Notes: generated by a model from the letters alone, not told the origin. DNA of 54,694 bases from Sphingomonas sp. S2M10 (GCF_012650175.1 NZ_JAAILI010000057.1:1-54694), one strand, 5' to 3'; positions 1 through 12,878 are shown, numbered from the stretch's first letter. Numbers and translations are program-made.

Positions 1-68
1 TATAAGAGACAAGGGGGGGACATCGCTTGGAGGGTGGGACTCGCTTCCCGGTCCTGCCCCACCCCCAA

Positions 69-90
69 CCCCTCCCCTGAAGGGGAGGGG
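69..90. repeat. GC-rich palindromic intergenic hairpin
   Basis: A perfect 9-bp inverted repeat (CCCCTCCCC, loop TGAA, GGGGAGGGG). No T-tract follows on either strand, so it is more like the short GC-rich palindromes scattered between sphingomonad genes than an intrinsic terminator. The surrounding 135 bases hold no convincing gene. Confidence 0.6.
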
Positions 91-135
91 CTTAAGATGT
101 TCGCTTGCCCGCCGAGCTCCTTGTCGGATCGCAGG

Positions 136-381
136 CTAGCGTTCGACCGAATGGTAGCTGTCGCGAACTTTTGGGTTCTGGTCCAGAAGCTTGGCAAGCC
201 GGACCCTTCGAAATTGATCGATCATTTTCCAGAGAAAGATGGTGGCAACAAGGACGGATCCCAGAAAATTACGGCCGCTACCATTCGAATACCCCACCCA
301 CGCAAAGAAAAGCGAGATCGGGATCACGAGAAAGCCGACCCAGAACTCGACGCCTAGCGAACGTGGCAAGGAAGACTTCAT
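136..381 (-). CDS. hypothetical small membrane protein
   Basis: An 81-residue ORF that I do not recognise. After a short polar N-terminus it shows two hydrophobic stretches, around residues 12-30 and 38-51, and then a basic, charged C-terminus. This suggests a two-helix inner-membrane protein with a cytoplasmic tail. The region has visibly lower GC than its neighbours. The ribosome binding site is weak, and no operon partner is evident because the next minus-strand genes end about 100 bases away. It could be a recently acquired orphan gene or a chance ORF. Confidence 0.4.
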   Translation of the reverse strand: MKSSLPRSLGVEFWVGFLVIPISLFFAWVGYSNGSGRNFLGSVLVATIFLWKMIDQFRRVRLAKLLDQNPKVRDSYHSVER

Positions 382-475
382 CCAATCGGTTTCTGACCTT
401 ATGTCCTACCCGCGATGATAGCCGTTTCGGCTCATTCGTAAATGTGAATGTCGCGACGATTTGGGTCGGACTCCC

Positions 476-649
476 TCAAACACTCGTCCCCACAACCCGC
501 CTGATCCCTGCCGTCAACGCCATCGCCAGCGCGCCCCAGAACACCACCCGTACCACCGGCTTGCGCGGCCTGGCCCCCCCGGTGATCGCGCCCAGCGCGC
601 CGAGCAGGGCGAGGAACAGGATCGATGCCGCCGCTTCCCCCTCCGCCCC
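476..649 (-). pseudogene. C-terminal fragment of a VIT1/CCC1-family transporter
   Basis: Directly after the stop of the MFS gene, in another frame, about 57 codons translate into a typical VIT/CCC1 C-terminus: a hydrophobic helix (ILFLALLGALGAI), a short GGARP loop, then VVFWGALAMALTAGI and a final RRVVGTSV. VIT proteins (Fe/Mn exporters, usually about 230 residues) end this way. The missing upstream four-fifths is replaced by the MFS reading frame, so this looks like the remnant of a gene truncated by deletion. The assignment rests on pattern recognition of the last two segments only. Confidence 0.5.
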
Positions 650-657
650 CCAGCGCG

Positions 658-2022
658 TCACCCCTTCAGCGTCAGGAACGCCGTCACCCCCGCAGCCACC
701 GCCAACCCCGCGCATACCAAAGCCGCCACATGGAACCCGCCGACCAGCGCCGCGCCGGTCTGCGACAGCACCGCGCCGGCCAGCGCGGTCGCGACCAGCC
801 CGCCGGTCCGCGCGATCGCGCTATTGAAGCCCGAGGCGGTGCCCGTGAAGCGATCGTCGACCGAGGCGAGCACCGCGGTGGTCAGCGGCGCCACCGCGCC
901 CGCCATGCCCAGCGACAGCACCAGCATGCCCGGCAGGATGCTCGTCCAGTAGCTCGCCTGCGGGTCGGCGCCCGAGAGCAGCCAGAAGCCGAGACCGGTC
1001 ACGATCGGTCCGATCGAGAGCGGCCAGCGTCCGCCGATCCGCGCCGCCAGCCGCCCGGCGAAGCGCGACGAGATGCCGATCACGATGGAGAAGGGGAGCA
1101 GCGCCAGCCCCGCCTGCGCGGGCGGATAGCCGCCGCCGACGATCAGCAGATAGGGCAGCAGCAGGATCAGCCCGCCCAGCGCGCCGTAGAGCAGCAGGGT
1201 CAGCACGGTCAGCCCGACGAACGGCACCGATCCGAACAGCGCCAGCGGCATCATCGCGCGCTCGCCCAAGCGGTGCTGGTGGCGCACGAAGCCGCCGAGC
1301 AGCAGGACGCCGCCGACCAGGCCGATCGCCGCCTCGCCCGAAACCGCATGGCTGCTCGACCAGAGGGTGAGCGCCCAGGTCAGGCTCCCCAGCCCGGCGG
1401 TGGCCAGCGCCGCGCCCAGCCAGTCGAGCCCGCCCTTGCCGCGCGGGCTCTCGGGCACGAAGCGCCAGGCGATGGCGATCGCAGCAGCGGCGACCGGCAG
1501 GTTCAGGTAGAAGATCGCGCGCCAGCCGACCGCGTCGACCAGCCAGCCGCCGAGCGGCGGCCCCACGGCGGAGGCGATCGCCCCGGCCGAGGCCCAGGTG
1601 CCGATTGCGCGTCCCCGCGCCTCGCCGTGGAAGCTGCTGCCGAGCAGGCCCAGGCTGTTGGGCATCAGGATCGCCGCGCCGATCCCCTGCAGCGCGCGCG
1701 AGGCGAGCAGCAGGTCGGTACCCCGCGACAGCGCGCAGCCGAGCGAGGCGATCGCGAAGATTGCGACGCCCAGGATCAGCATCCGGCGACGGCCGAAATA
1801 GTCGCCGGTCGCCCCGCCGAACAGGAGAAGCGCGGAGAGCGGCAGCAGATAGGCGTTGATGATCCAGGGCAGGGTCGCCGGATCGGCGGCGAGCGTCCTG
1901 CCGATCGTCGGCAAGGCGACGTTGGTCACCGATCCGTCGAGAAAGGCGAGGCTCGAGGCGCACATGCACGTGGCGATGATCCAGCCGCCATGGCGGGGGG
2001 CGGGCGGGGCGGTGTCGCTCAT
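658..2022 (-). CDS. MFS transporter, DHA2 (EmrB/QacA-like) drug exporter
   Basis: A 454-residue major facilitator with about 14 hydrophobic segments, as in the DHA2 drug:H+ antiporter branch. Recognisable features are the N-terminal LDGSVTNVALPTIGR segment in helix 1 (motif D1-like), the loop 2-3 motif A region (GDYFGRRRML), and the helix 5 motif C-like glycine/proline stretch around GAIASAVGPPLGGW. It presumably exports a hydrophobic compound from the inner membrane; the substrate is unknown. It is separated from the upstream TonB receptor by a strong hairpin, so it is probably transcribed on its own. No periplasmic adaptor gene (EmrA-like) is adjacent. The start at 2022 has a poor ribosome binding site. 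Confidence 0.85.
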   Translation of the reverse strand: MSDTAPPAPRHGGWIIATCMCASSLAFLDGSVTNVALPTIGRTLAADPATLPWIINAYLLPLSALLLFGGATGDYFGRRRMLILGVAIFAIASLGCALSRGTDLLLASRALQGIGAAILMPNSLGLLGSSFHGEARGRAIGTWASAGAIASAVGPPLGGWLVDAVGWRAIFYLNLPVAAAAIAIAWRFVPESPRGKGGLDWLGAALATAGLGSLTWALTLWSSSHAVSGEAAIGLVGGVLLLGGFVRHQHRLGERAMMPLALFGSVPFVGLTVLTLLLYGALGGLILLLPYLLIVGGGYPPAQAGLALLPFSIVIGISSRFAGRLAARIGGRWPLSIGPIVTGLGFWLLSGADPQASYWTSILPGMLVLSLGMAGAVAPLTTAVLASVDDRFTGTASGFNSAIARTGGLVATALAGAVLSQTGAALVGGFHVAALVCAGLAVAAGVTAFLTLKG

Positions 2023-2100
2023 CGGCGGGGCTGGCGCTGCATGGTGCCGGCTGTAGCGGCGGCCGGGGGCGAGGGCCAGCCGGTCAAAGGGTTAGGGATC

Positions 2101-2136
2101 GGGCCTTTCCTCCCCTTGGCGGGGGAGGAAAGGCCC
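2101..2136 (-). terminator. hairpin between TonB receptor and MFS gene
   Basis: A perfect 15-bp inverted repeat (GGGCCTTTCCTCCCC and its complement) with a 6-base loop, starting 18 bases beyond the receptor stop codon. No T-run follows on the minus strand, so it may terminate imperfectly or act as a 3'-end stabiliser. Confidence 0.55.
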
Positions 2137-2154
2137 GCGCGCCCGCCGCCCTCC

Positions 2155-4878
2155 TCAGAAGCGCGTGCGCACCGTCAGGCCATAGGTGCGCGGCTCGGCG
2201 AGGAACGAGCCGAACATCGCATTGCCCGCCGCGAAGCTCGGCGCGCCGAACGCCTGGACCTGCGAGCGGCTTCCCGCGCCCTGGAAGGGCAGGTTGAATG
2301 CGACCTGCTGGTAGTCGGTATCGAGCAGGTTCTGCGCCCACAGCTCCACCGCCCATTTCTCGTCCGGCCCGCGCACGCCGATGCGGGCGTTCATCGTGAC
2401 GAAGCCGTCCTGCAGCTTCTCCACGAACAGGTCCGATCCGGTGTTGTAGTCGCTGGTCATGCGGCCATCGACATAGAACAGGCCGGTCATGCCGTTGCTG
2501 CCGATCGGCGGGGTCCAGGTCACCGCGCTGGTGACGGTGTTGCGCGGTGCGTTGGACATCTGGCTGCCCGGCAGCAGGAACAGCGCCGCATTCAGCGGCT
2601 CGCCCGCCTTGGAGCCGACCAGGTCGTTCTGATATTTTGTATCGGCGAGCGTATAGCCGAGGTTCACCGTGACGTTGGAGGTGGGGTAGAAGCCCAGTTC
2701 GAGCTCGACACCCTGCGTCACCACGCCTTTGCCGACGCTGCCGGTGCAGGCGCCAGTTGCGGAGTTGTTGTCGCGGTCCGCGCCGTTCAGCGCGGTGCTG
2801 CACCCGCCGATATTCTGGACGATGAAGTTCGTGCCGTTGAAGGTGTTCAGCTGGAAGTTGGTGAACTCCGAGCGATACAGCGCCATGTTGGCGGTGACGT
2901 GGCGGGAGCTGTACTTGGCGCCGAACTCGAACGCATTCACCGTTTCCGGGTCGAAGCGCAGGTTGGTGACCGATGCGGGTCGCGGGGTCGCGAACACCGT
3001 GGCGGACAGGTCCGACCGATCGAGATTATAGCCGCCCGCCTTGTAGCCGCGCGCATAGGAGGCATAGAACAGCGTGCTCTCCGAAGGCTTCCACGAGAGT
3101 ACCGCGGTGCCGGTGAGTTGCCCTTCCTTGAACTTGTCCGAAAAGGGCACGCCGGTCAGCGCCGATGTCGAATTGCCGGTACAGGTAAGCGTGACGATGC
3201 CGCCGGCCAGCGACTGCAGCGGATTGGGGCTGGCGAGCAGCGGCGCGAGTGCCGCCTGCTGTGCCGGGCAGACCGTATTGTTGTTGTTGAACGCGGCCTT
3301 CAGCGACTTGCTCTCGCGCGTGTAGCGTGCGCCGAGCGTGAAGCTGAGCGTCTTGGTCAGCTTGTAGATATTGTGGGTGAAGAGCGCCCAGTTGTTGCTG
3401 GTCTGGTCGTACAGGTCGAGCGTCGAGCCGAGATTGTTGAGCGTGCTGAGGCGATCGATGCCGCCGATGATCTGCGGGCCCACCGCAGGGGTTAGCACCG
3501 CGCGGCCGGCGGCGCTGAGGCAGCCGGGGCGGCTGGGGTCGCGCAGTGCCGCGGCCGGGTTGATCGTCGCCACCATGCGGCACGCCGCGAAGGCGCCATA
3601 TTGAGTGCCGAAGCGCAGATTGTCGGCCACGCGCAGCGTCTCGCGCGCGTAATAGCCGCCGACAAGCCAGTCGAGCTTGTCACCGAGGATCGTGCCCGAG
3701 AAGCGGCTCTCGTGGCTGAAGGTGTGGAACTGGCGATAGGCGTTGCCGTCATCGGGACGGTAGGCGATGTCGATATTGCCGTAATCGATGTCGGCCGCGC
3801 CGCCCGACTTATATTCGCGATAGGCGGTGAGCGAGGTCAGCTGCGTCGCGCCGAGGTTCCAGCGAACGCGTGCCGAGACGCCGTAATCGGTGGTGAGATT
3901 GGCATATGCACGGCCGGGCGTGAGCGTGATCCGGCGATTATAGGGATCGTTCTCGCTGGGCAGCACGCCGCCCATGCTGCGCAGGATCGCGGTGATGCGG
4001 TTGCCCGCGGGGTTGATCGCGAAGTCGCCGGGGACGCCCGGCGTGGGATCCAGCGTCTCGCGCGTGCCCACATAGACGGCGCCGCAGCATTTCTCGTCGC
4101 GACGGGTGTAGTCGGCGATCAGGCGGATGCCGAGATCGGGGTTGACCGTGAACAGCAGCTGGCCGCGGACGAAATAGCGGTTGCGGTCGTTATAATCGGT
4201 GTTGTTGATGATGTCGTGGAGATAGCCGTCGCGCTTCGAATAGACGCCGTCGACGCGGAAGGCGACCAGATCCTTGACCACCGGGCCGGTCAGCGCGCCG
4301 GAGAGGCGGACGGCGTTGAAATTGCCGTAGGTCGCCTCGGCAAAGCCGCCGAAGCGGAATTCGGGGAGCTTGGTGTAGATGCTGATCGCGCCCGCCGAGG
4401 AGTTGCGGCCGGACAGCGTGCCCTGCGGCCCGCGCAGCACCTCGATCCGCTCGATCTCGCCCATGTCGTTGAGGCCCGAGCCGGTGCGGCTGCGGTAGAT
4501 GCCGTCGATGAACACCGCGACCGAACTTTCGAGGCCGGGATTGTCGCCGACGGTGCCGATGCCGCGAACGCGGGCGGAGGCGTTCGCTTCGGAGCCGGTG
4601 GAAGAAACAAGCAGCGAAGGTGCGATTTGCGTCATCTGCCGGATGTCGTTCGCCCCCGAATTCTGCAGCGACGCCTGGCCGAAGGCGGAAACCGCAATCG
4701 GCACGTTCGACAGGCGCTCGGACCGGCGCGTGGCCGTCACGACGATGTCGGCGGTGTTGGGCGAATCGCCTTCCGTGGTGGCAGGGGTGTTGGCGGCCGA
4801 CCCGCGCAGGTCCTGCGCCGCGGCCGGCGCCGCGATCGCGAGAACGCCGGTGGACAGCAAGAACGCACATTTCGACAT
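2155..4878 (-). CDS. TonB-dependent outer-membrane receptor
   Basis: A 907-residue protein with a signal peptide (MSKCAFLLSTGVLAIAAPAAA), then a TonB-box/plug start (DIVVTATRRSERL at about 43-55), plug-domain motifs (RVRGIG; FIDGIYRSR; IEVLRGPQGTL), and a C-terminal beta-barrel ending in the aromatic YGLTVRTRF. It belongs to the large sphingomonad receptor families for siderophores, glycans or other bulky substrates; the substrate cannot be read from sequence. I chose the ATG at 4878, eight bases after GAGAGGAG, over an in-frame ATG seven codons upstream with no good ribosome binding site. The squalene-cyclase-like gene lies 150 bases upstream in the same direction, and they may share a transcript. 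Confidence 0.92.
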   Translation of the reverse strand: MSKCAFLLSTGVLAIAAPAAAQDLRGSAANTPATTEGDSPNTADIVVTATRRSERLSNVPIAVSAFGQASLQNSGANDIRQMTQIAPSLLVSSTGSEANASARVRGIGTVGDNPGLESSVAVFIDGIYRSRTGSGLNDMGEIERIEVLRGPQGTLSGRNSSAGAISIYTKLPEFRFGGFAEATYGNFNAVRLSGALTGPVVKDLVAFRVDGVYSKRDGYLHDIINNTDYNDRNRYFVRGQLLFTVNPDLGIRLIADYTRRDEKCCGAVYVGTRETLDPTPGVPGDFAINPAGNRITAILRSMGGVLPSENDPYNRRITLTPGRAYANLTTDYGVSARVRWNLGATQLTSLTAYREYKSGGAADIDYGNIDIAYRPDDGNAYRQFHTFSHESRFSGTILGDKLDWLVGGYYARETLRVADNLRFGTQYGAFAACRMVATINPAAALRDPSRPGCLSAAGRAVLTPAVGPQIIGGIDRLSTLNNLGSTLDLYDQTSNNWALFTHNIYKLTKTLSFTLGARYTRESKSLKAAFNNNNTVCPAQQAALAPLLASPNPLQSLAGGIVTLTCTGNSTSALTGVPFSDKFKEGQLTGTAVLSWKPSESTLFYASYARGYKAGGYNLDRSDLSATVFATPRPASVTNLRFDPETVNAFEFGAKYSSRHVTANMALYRSEFTNFQLNTFNGTNFIVQNIGGCSTALNGADRDNNSATGACTGSVGKGVVTQGVELELGFYPTSNVTVNLGYTLADTKYQNDLVGSKAGEPLNAALFLLPGSQMSNAPRNTVTSAVTWTPPIGSNGMTGLFYVDGRMTSDYNTGSDLFVEKLQDGFVTMNARIGVRGPDEKWAVELWAQNLLDTDYQQVAFNLPFQGAGSRSQVQAFGAPSFAAGNAMFGSFLAEPRTYGLTVRTRF

Positions 4879-5028
4879 ATCGGCTCCTCTCTTTTCCAAG
4901 CTTTTGCTTTGGTTTGACTGCTTGATCTGCCGAAAGAGCCATAAATTTCGGTGAACGTCGCCTCGGGTTTTTGACGGGGGCGTATGGTGCTGGGGTGCGC
5001 AATGCTTGCCGGCGGGTGGAACGTCGGA

Positions 5029-6141
5029 TCAGCGGCGCGGCGAATGCGGCGCCAGCGCCTCGCTGGCCTTCAGCGCAAACAGCGCCGTGACGACGGGGCT
5101 GCCTGGAGCGGCGCGCATGGCCGATGCGCTGTCGGCCGCTGGCCCATGCGGAAAGCGACTTGCCGGCCACCCGGATCGACCGGGGGCGAGGAGCGGCCGG
5201 ACCTGTGCGGGAAAGGCCTCGGGAAGCGTTGTCCGGGTCGCCGCCAGGGCAAGTACCGCCAAAGCCGTGGGTAGCGGTGCGCAGCCGTCCGCGCCCCAGC
5301 CGCCGTCCCCGTTTCGGCTGGCGTGCAGAAAACGGGCGGCGCGGGCCACCGCCGGATGGTTGGGCATCACGGCGCCGAGCAGCCGCAGCGCCTGCCAGCA
5401 GCTGTGCAAGCGCTCGCCACCGGAAGGCGGGGACCAGCTTCCATCCGGCTGCTGGCGGTCCGCAACCCAGCGGGCACCCGCCACAATCATGCCGAGAAAG
5501 CGGCGCGCATCCCAGCGTGCAAGCGCATGGACGAGCCCGGCGATCGCCTCCACCTCGGCGGGCGAGGGGGTGTCTGGCAAGGCCCAGGTCGGGATCGCGC
5601 CGTCCGCTTCGGCATAGGTCAGCACGACCGCCAGCGGCGGCGCGCAATGGGCGGCGATGACGTCGCGCCTGCCGAGCCGGGCGAGCAGGAGCATGGCCTG
5701 CGCCAGGCCAGCTACGTCGCGTGACCGGTCGTGCAAGCCGCGCATCCGCTCGCCGGGATCGGCGGGGTACTGTTGCACGATGCGGCGAACCGTGCGCGCG
5801 ATACGCGGGTGTCGCGGTGCGATGCCGGCGTCGAGCAGCGCATCAGCGATCAGCATGTCGACGCGCAGCTCCGCGGCCTCCGAGTCTATGCTTGCGACCT
5901 TGTGCGCCGGCAGATGCCGGCGCGGTATCGCCGCTGGGGGCGGGGGGGCGCCGTCCAGCAGATCGGCGACCGCCCGCCGCGCGATCGTTTCGCGCAGCGA
6001 TGCGCCGCCCTGCGCCAACGACGGGAGGGGCGACGTCCCACCCGCATGCGTGCCCGCTTCGCCGGCGCCCGACCCTGGGTCCGGAACCGGGACAGATGCC
6101 TGGTCGACCTGCTCGATCGCCCTGGGTCCGCCGATCTGCAT
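5029..6141 (-). CDS. squalene-cyclase/prenyltransferase-type helical repeat protein
   Basis: A 370-residue protein with alpha/alpha-toroid repeats of the prenyltransferase and squalene oxidase family. QW-like repeat signatures occur in the C-terminal half: ADRQQPDGSW, HASRNGDGGWGADG followed by PLPTALAVLALAA. The catalytic DxDD of class II terpene cyclases is not evident, and at about half the family length (SHC is about 630 residues) it covers only one domain. The chosen start has GGGGGAGG five bases upstream; the frame stays open for another 110 codons without a better site. A second repeat protein of this type sits in the RiPP operon at 17048, so a link to that locus is possible but unproven. 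The enzymatic role is unknown. Confidence 0.7.
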   Translation of the reverse strand: MQIGGPRAIEQVDQASVPVPDPGSGAGEAGTHAGGTSPLPSLAQGGASLRETIARRAVADLLDGAPPPPAAIPRRHLPAHKVASIDSEAAELRVDMLIADALLDAGIAPRHPRIARTVRRIVQQYPADPGERMRGLHDRSRDVAGLAQAMLLLARLGRRDVIAAHCAPPLAVVLTYAEADGAIPTWALPDTPSPAEVEAIAGLVHALARWDARRFLGMIVAGARWVADRQQPDGSWSPPSGGERLHSCWQALRLLGAVMPNHPAVARAARFLHASRNGDGGWGADGCAPLPTALAVLALAATRTTLPEAFPAQVRPLLAPGRSGWPASRFPHGPAADSASAMRAAPGSPVVTALFALKASEALAPHSPRR

Positions 6142-6497
6142 CGCACCTCCCCCGAGAGTTCGCGGGGACCTGCAAGCTGTTCCCGCAATGTTCGGCCTAT
6201 TGATCGCGCAGCCGGACTCGCTTGAACATGGCAAGCTGATCCGGAACGGAGGCGTACCCTGTGTGCACCGGGCGACGAGGACGCTGCGGTGCTGCGAGGC
6301 GCCCGGAGTTGCACGGGCGAAACCAGGGTCCGGTTCGGGGCGCGGGTTTGTCCATTGCGGTGCATCTGACGCCGCGCCCGGCAGACGGGCTGCACGGCAA
6401 TGCGCAAGGGGGGGGCGCTCCGGCGTCACAGGGCCACTTGCTCTCGTGCGGCGGCGCGGTATGCGGGGCATCGGGGACCTCTTTCGGGATCAAGTGG
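6142..6497. other. divergent intergenic region (356 bp)
   Basis: Lies between the minus-strand repeat-protein gene and the plus-strand hybrid kinase, so it should carry both promoters. Reading frames are open here only as extensions of the flanking genes. I see no convincing -35/-10 pair or operator. Confidence 0.5.
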
Positions 6498-9940
<3,443 letters not shown>

Positions 9941-9944
<4 letters not shown>

Positions 9945-10780
9945 CCGAGGACGCTGCCGAGCCCGACATCGATGATATCGAGATCGAGCTGCTGCTCGAG
10001 GCGCTGTTCCGGCGCTATCACTATGATTTCCGGCACTATGCCCGCGCGTCGATCAAGCGACGGCTGATTCAGGCGCGCGGGCGGCTGGGCATGAGCAGCT
10101 TCTCCGCCTTGCAGGAGCGGCTGCTGCGCGATCCCGACATGCTGGCCAGGCTGCTCAACTATCTCACCGTCCAGGTGAGCGAGATGTTCCGCGACCCCAG
10201 CTATTTCCGGGCGTTGCGCGAGAAGGTCATTCCGCACCTGCGCACCTACCCCTCGCTGAAGGTGTGGATCGCGGGCTGCAGCAACGGCGAGGAGGTCTAT
10301 TCGCTCGCCATGCTGTTCCGCGAGGAAGGGCTGGAGCAGCGCACGCTGTTCTACGCGACTGACATCAATCCCAAGGCGCTCAAGGCGGCGGAGGCAGGGG
10401 TCTATCCACTCGACCAGATCCGCAAGTTCACCGAGAATCATCAGAAATCGGGCGCGCGCACCTCGCTGTCCGACTATTATGTCGCGGATTATGATCGCGC
10501 GATCTTCGACAGCAGCCTGCGCGCCAATGTCGTCTTCTCCGATCACAGCCTCGCGATCGATTCGGTGTTCGCGGAGATGCACCTTATCTCCTGTCGCAAC
10601 GTGCTGATCTACTTCGATCGAGGGTTGCAGGAGCGCGCAGTGGGGCTGTTCGAAGAGTCGCTGGTGCGTCGCGGCTTTCTCGGCCTCGGCCGCAAGGAGA
10701 GTCTGCGCTTTTCAGACCATGCCGCCGGCTTCAGCGACTTCGTCCGCGAGGAGAAGATCTACCAGCGGCGCGATCGATGA
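9941..10780 (+). CDS. cheR: CheR-type protein-glutamate O-methyltransferase
   Basis: A 279-residue CheR. The N-terminal helical domain (about 10-80) is followed by the SAM-binding fold with motif WIAGCSNGEEVYSLAM, the ATDINPKAL segment, and the late motif ISCRNVLIYFD. It would methylate glutamates of chemoreceptor-like coiled coils using S-adenosylmethionine. Start and stop overlap both neighbours by four bases, showing one operon with the hybrid kinase and CheB. No chemoreceptor or CheA/CheW lies nearby, so the methylation target may be the coiled coil or GAF region of the kinase itself (inference). Confidence 0.9.
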
Positions 10781-11334
10781 CGGGGATGGTTGTCATCGGC
10801 GGCTCGGCGGGCGCGGTGCAGGCGCTGCTGACCTTGCTGCCTGCGCTCCCGACCGATTTTCCCCGGCCGGTGCTGATCGTGGTCCATGTCCCGCCCGATC
10901 ATGATCACGGGCTGGCGGCGCTGTTCGAAGCGCGATGCGCGATGCAGGTGTGTGAGGCGGAGGACAAGATGGTGCCCGTGCCCGGCACCATCTATTTCGC
11001 GCCGGCCAACTACCACCTGCTCGTCGAGCCCGACGGCAGCATGGCGTTATCGGCCGACGATCCGGTCAATCACAGCCGCCCCGCGATCGACCCGCTGTTC
11101 GACACCGCCGCCGATGCGCTGCGCAGCGGCCTGATCGCGATACTGCTCACCGGTGCGAACCACGACGGCGCCGAGGGCCTCCGCGCCGTCGCCCGCGCCG
11201 GTGGCACCACGATCGTCGAGGATCCCGCGACGGCGCGGGTGCCGACCATGCCGGCCGCCGGCCTGGCGCGGTGCCCCGACGCAACTCGCCTGGCGATCGA
11301 CGCCATTGCCCCAAGCCTGATTCGATTGGCCTGA
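10777..11334 (+). CDS. cheB: stand-alone CheB methylesterase domain
   Basis: A 185-residue protein consisting only of the CheB catalytic domain. The likely triad is Ser10 (in GGSAGA), His37 (VVHVPP) and Asp130 (GANHDGAEG); the flanking HSRPAIDPLF and ARVPTMPAAG motifs are conserved. It lacks the usual N-terminal receiver, so its activity cannot be switched on by CheA-type phosphorylation in cis and must be constitutive or controlled by partners. It overlaps CheR by ATGA and ends six bases before the next kinase gene. Confidence 0.88.
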   Translation: MTGMVVIGGSAGAVQALLTLLPALPTDFPRPVLIVVHVPPDHDHGLAALFEARCAMQVCEAEDKMVPVPGTIYFAPANYHLLVEPDGSMALSADDPVNHSRPAIDPLFDTAADALRSGLIAILLTGANHDGAEGLRAVARAGGTTIVEDPATARVPTMPAAGLARCPDATRLAIDAIAPSLIRLA

Positions 11335-11340
11335 GACCCT

Positions 11341-12516
11341 ATGTCCGCCCCCGATTCCGTGAAGTTCCTGCTCGTCGACGATCTTGACGAGAACCTGCTG
11401 GCGCTGGAGGCGCTGCTGCGGCGCGACGGCCTGCAATGCCTGAAGGCGCGCTCCGGCGAGGACGCGCTGGAGCTGTTGCTGGTTCACGACGTCGCGCTGG
11501 CGCTGCTCGACGTGCAGATGCCCGGCATGGACGGGTTCGAGCTCGCCGAGTTTCTGCGGGCGAACGAGCGGACCCGACACATCCCCATCATCTTCCTCAC
11601 CGCCGGCAGCGCCGACGCCCGGCGCCGCTTCCGCGGCTATGAGACCGGCGCGGTGGATTTCCTGCAAAAGCCGCTGGACGCGGGTATTCTCCGCTCGAAG
11701 AGCAACGTCTTCTTCGATCTCTACGAGCAGCGCCGCCAGATCATGGCGCAACGTGACGCGCTGGAGCGGATGACGCAAAGCCTGCAGCTCGCCGATCGAC
11801 GCAAGAACGCCTTTCTCGGGATGGTGGGCCACGAACTGCGCAACCCGATCATGGCGCTGGGCGCCGGGCTGCACCTGCTTTCGCGCAGCCGCTCGGCGGA
11901 AGCGGCGGAGCAGGTCCGCGGCCAGATGGTGCGCCAGGTCGATCACATGACCCGATTGATCGAGGATCTGCTGGACGTCGCGCGGATCGATCAGGGCAAG
12001 ATCGTGCTGCGCGCAGCGCGGATCGATCTTGCCGATGCGGTGGCGCTGGCGGTGGAGATCAGCCGTCCCCAGATCGAGGCGCGGGAGCATCGCTTGGCGA
12101 TTGCACTGCCCGACATGCCGGTGTGGCTGCATGCAGATTCGGCCCGGATCACCCAGGTGGTCAGCAATCTGCTGGCCAATGCGGCCAAGTACACGCTGCC
12201 CGGCGGCGACATCGGGCTGGATATACGGCGCGAGGCCAGCCAGGTCGTGATCGAGGTGCGGGACACCGGGATCGGCATCCCCCCGGAAAAACAGGCGCAG
12301 GTATTCGATCTTTTCGCGCAGGTCGCCCCCGGCGACGCGCAGGCCGACGGGCTCGGCATCGGGCTCGCCCTGGTGCGCCAGCTGGTAACGCTGCACGGCG
12401 GTACGATCGCGCTGACGGAGAGCGTAGTGGGGCAGGGTTCGACCTTTCAGGTGTTGTTGCCCTTTGATGACGCTGGCATCCCTCCTGCTGACGAAAACGC
12501 TATTGCGCATACTTAG
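11341..12516 (+). CDS. receiver-histidine kinase (REC-HisKA-HATPase)
   Basis: A soluble 391-residue protein. An N-terminal receiver (about 8-125) has Asp13-Asp14 and acceptor Asp57. A short coiled linker precedes the HisKA box MVGHELRNPIMAL (His164) and an HATPase domain with NLLANAAKYT, DTGIGIPPEK and DGLGIGLALV. With no membrane segment or sensor domain, it is probably controlled through its receiver, perhaps by phosphate from the upstream hybrid kinase (inference from synteny). It is the last gene of the four-gene signalling operon. No DNA-binding output is fused. Confidence 0.9.
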   Translation: MSAPDSVKFLLVDDLDENLLALEALLRRDGLQCLKARSGEDALELLLVHDVALALLDVQMPGMDGFELAEFLRANERTRHIPIIFLTAGSADARRRFRGYETGAVDFLQKPLDAGILRSKSNVFFDLYEQRRQIMAQRDALERMTQSLQLADRRKNAFLGMVGHELRNPIMALGAGLHLLSRSRSAEAAEQVRGQMVRQVDHMTRLIEDLLDVARIDQGKIVLRAARIDLADAVALAVEISRPQIEAREHRLAIALPDMPVWLHADSARITQVVSNLLANAAKYTLPGGDIGLDIRREASQVVIEVRDTGIGIPPEKQAQVFDLFAQVAPGDAQADGLGIGLALVRQLVTLHGGTIALTESVVGQGSTFQVLLPFDDAGIPPADENAIAHT

Positions 12517-12878
12517 CCCTGTGCGGCGATTGGGTGCGACCGGTCGTCGCTGCTATCGAGTCGCATCAAGGAGCATCTGACCGCCGATCGGGATGCTGGG
12601 ACACGCCGCGCGAGCAACGGCGCGGAGGCGCATTTCTCGGCGCGTTAGACGGATGTGCTGACGCGAATGCTGGGCGCCGCGCGCGACAGAAATTGACAAT
12701 TTCAATATTGTGCGATGCACAAGCAGAGTCATCGACCGGGAAAGCTATTTAAAAACCGCTAGCGAAAATGACGTCGTGATTTCGTGATGCAGATTTGATG
12801 AAATAAAGTGCGGCGGTGGTGACCGGACTAGGCTGGCGTGATAATAAACGCGAGTCGAAATGTCCGATGGAGTGCGCC
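12517..12878. other. intergenic region before the FAD oxidase (362 bp)
   Basis: No gene is supported. The right half (about 12690-12800) is AT-rich compared with its surroundings and probably carries the oxidase promoter. It contains a TTGACA at 12693-12698 without a good -10 at the right spacing, a tandem TCGTGAT at 12774-12780 and 12782-12788, and a GCGTGATA at 12836-12843. The last also occurs in the inverted repeat at 14641-14667. Confidence 0.45.

Noticed and set aside
625..3495. Long plus-strand frame of 956 codons across the MFS and TonB receptor genes
   Set aside because: Arg/Ala/Gly/Gln-rich antisense shadow produced by high GC; the minus-strand products have clear families. Similar long shadows opposite the hybrid kinase, LanM, gyrA and the reductase were dropped for the same reason.
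12693..12721. TTGACA followed 17 bases later by TGCACA as promoter of the FAD oxidase
   Set aside because: The -10 match is poor and the distance to the gene is about 160 bases; too weak to call.
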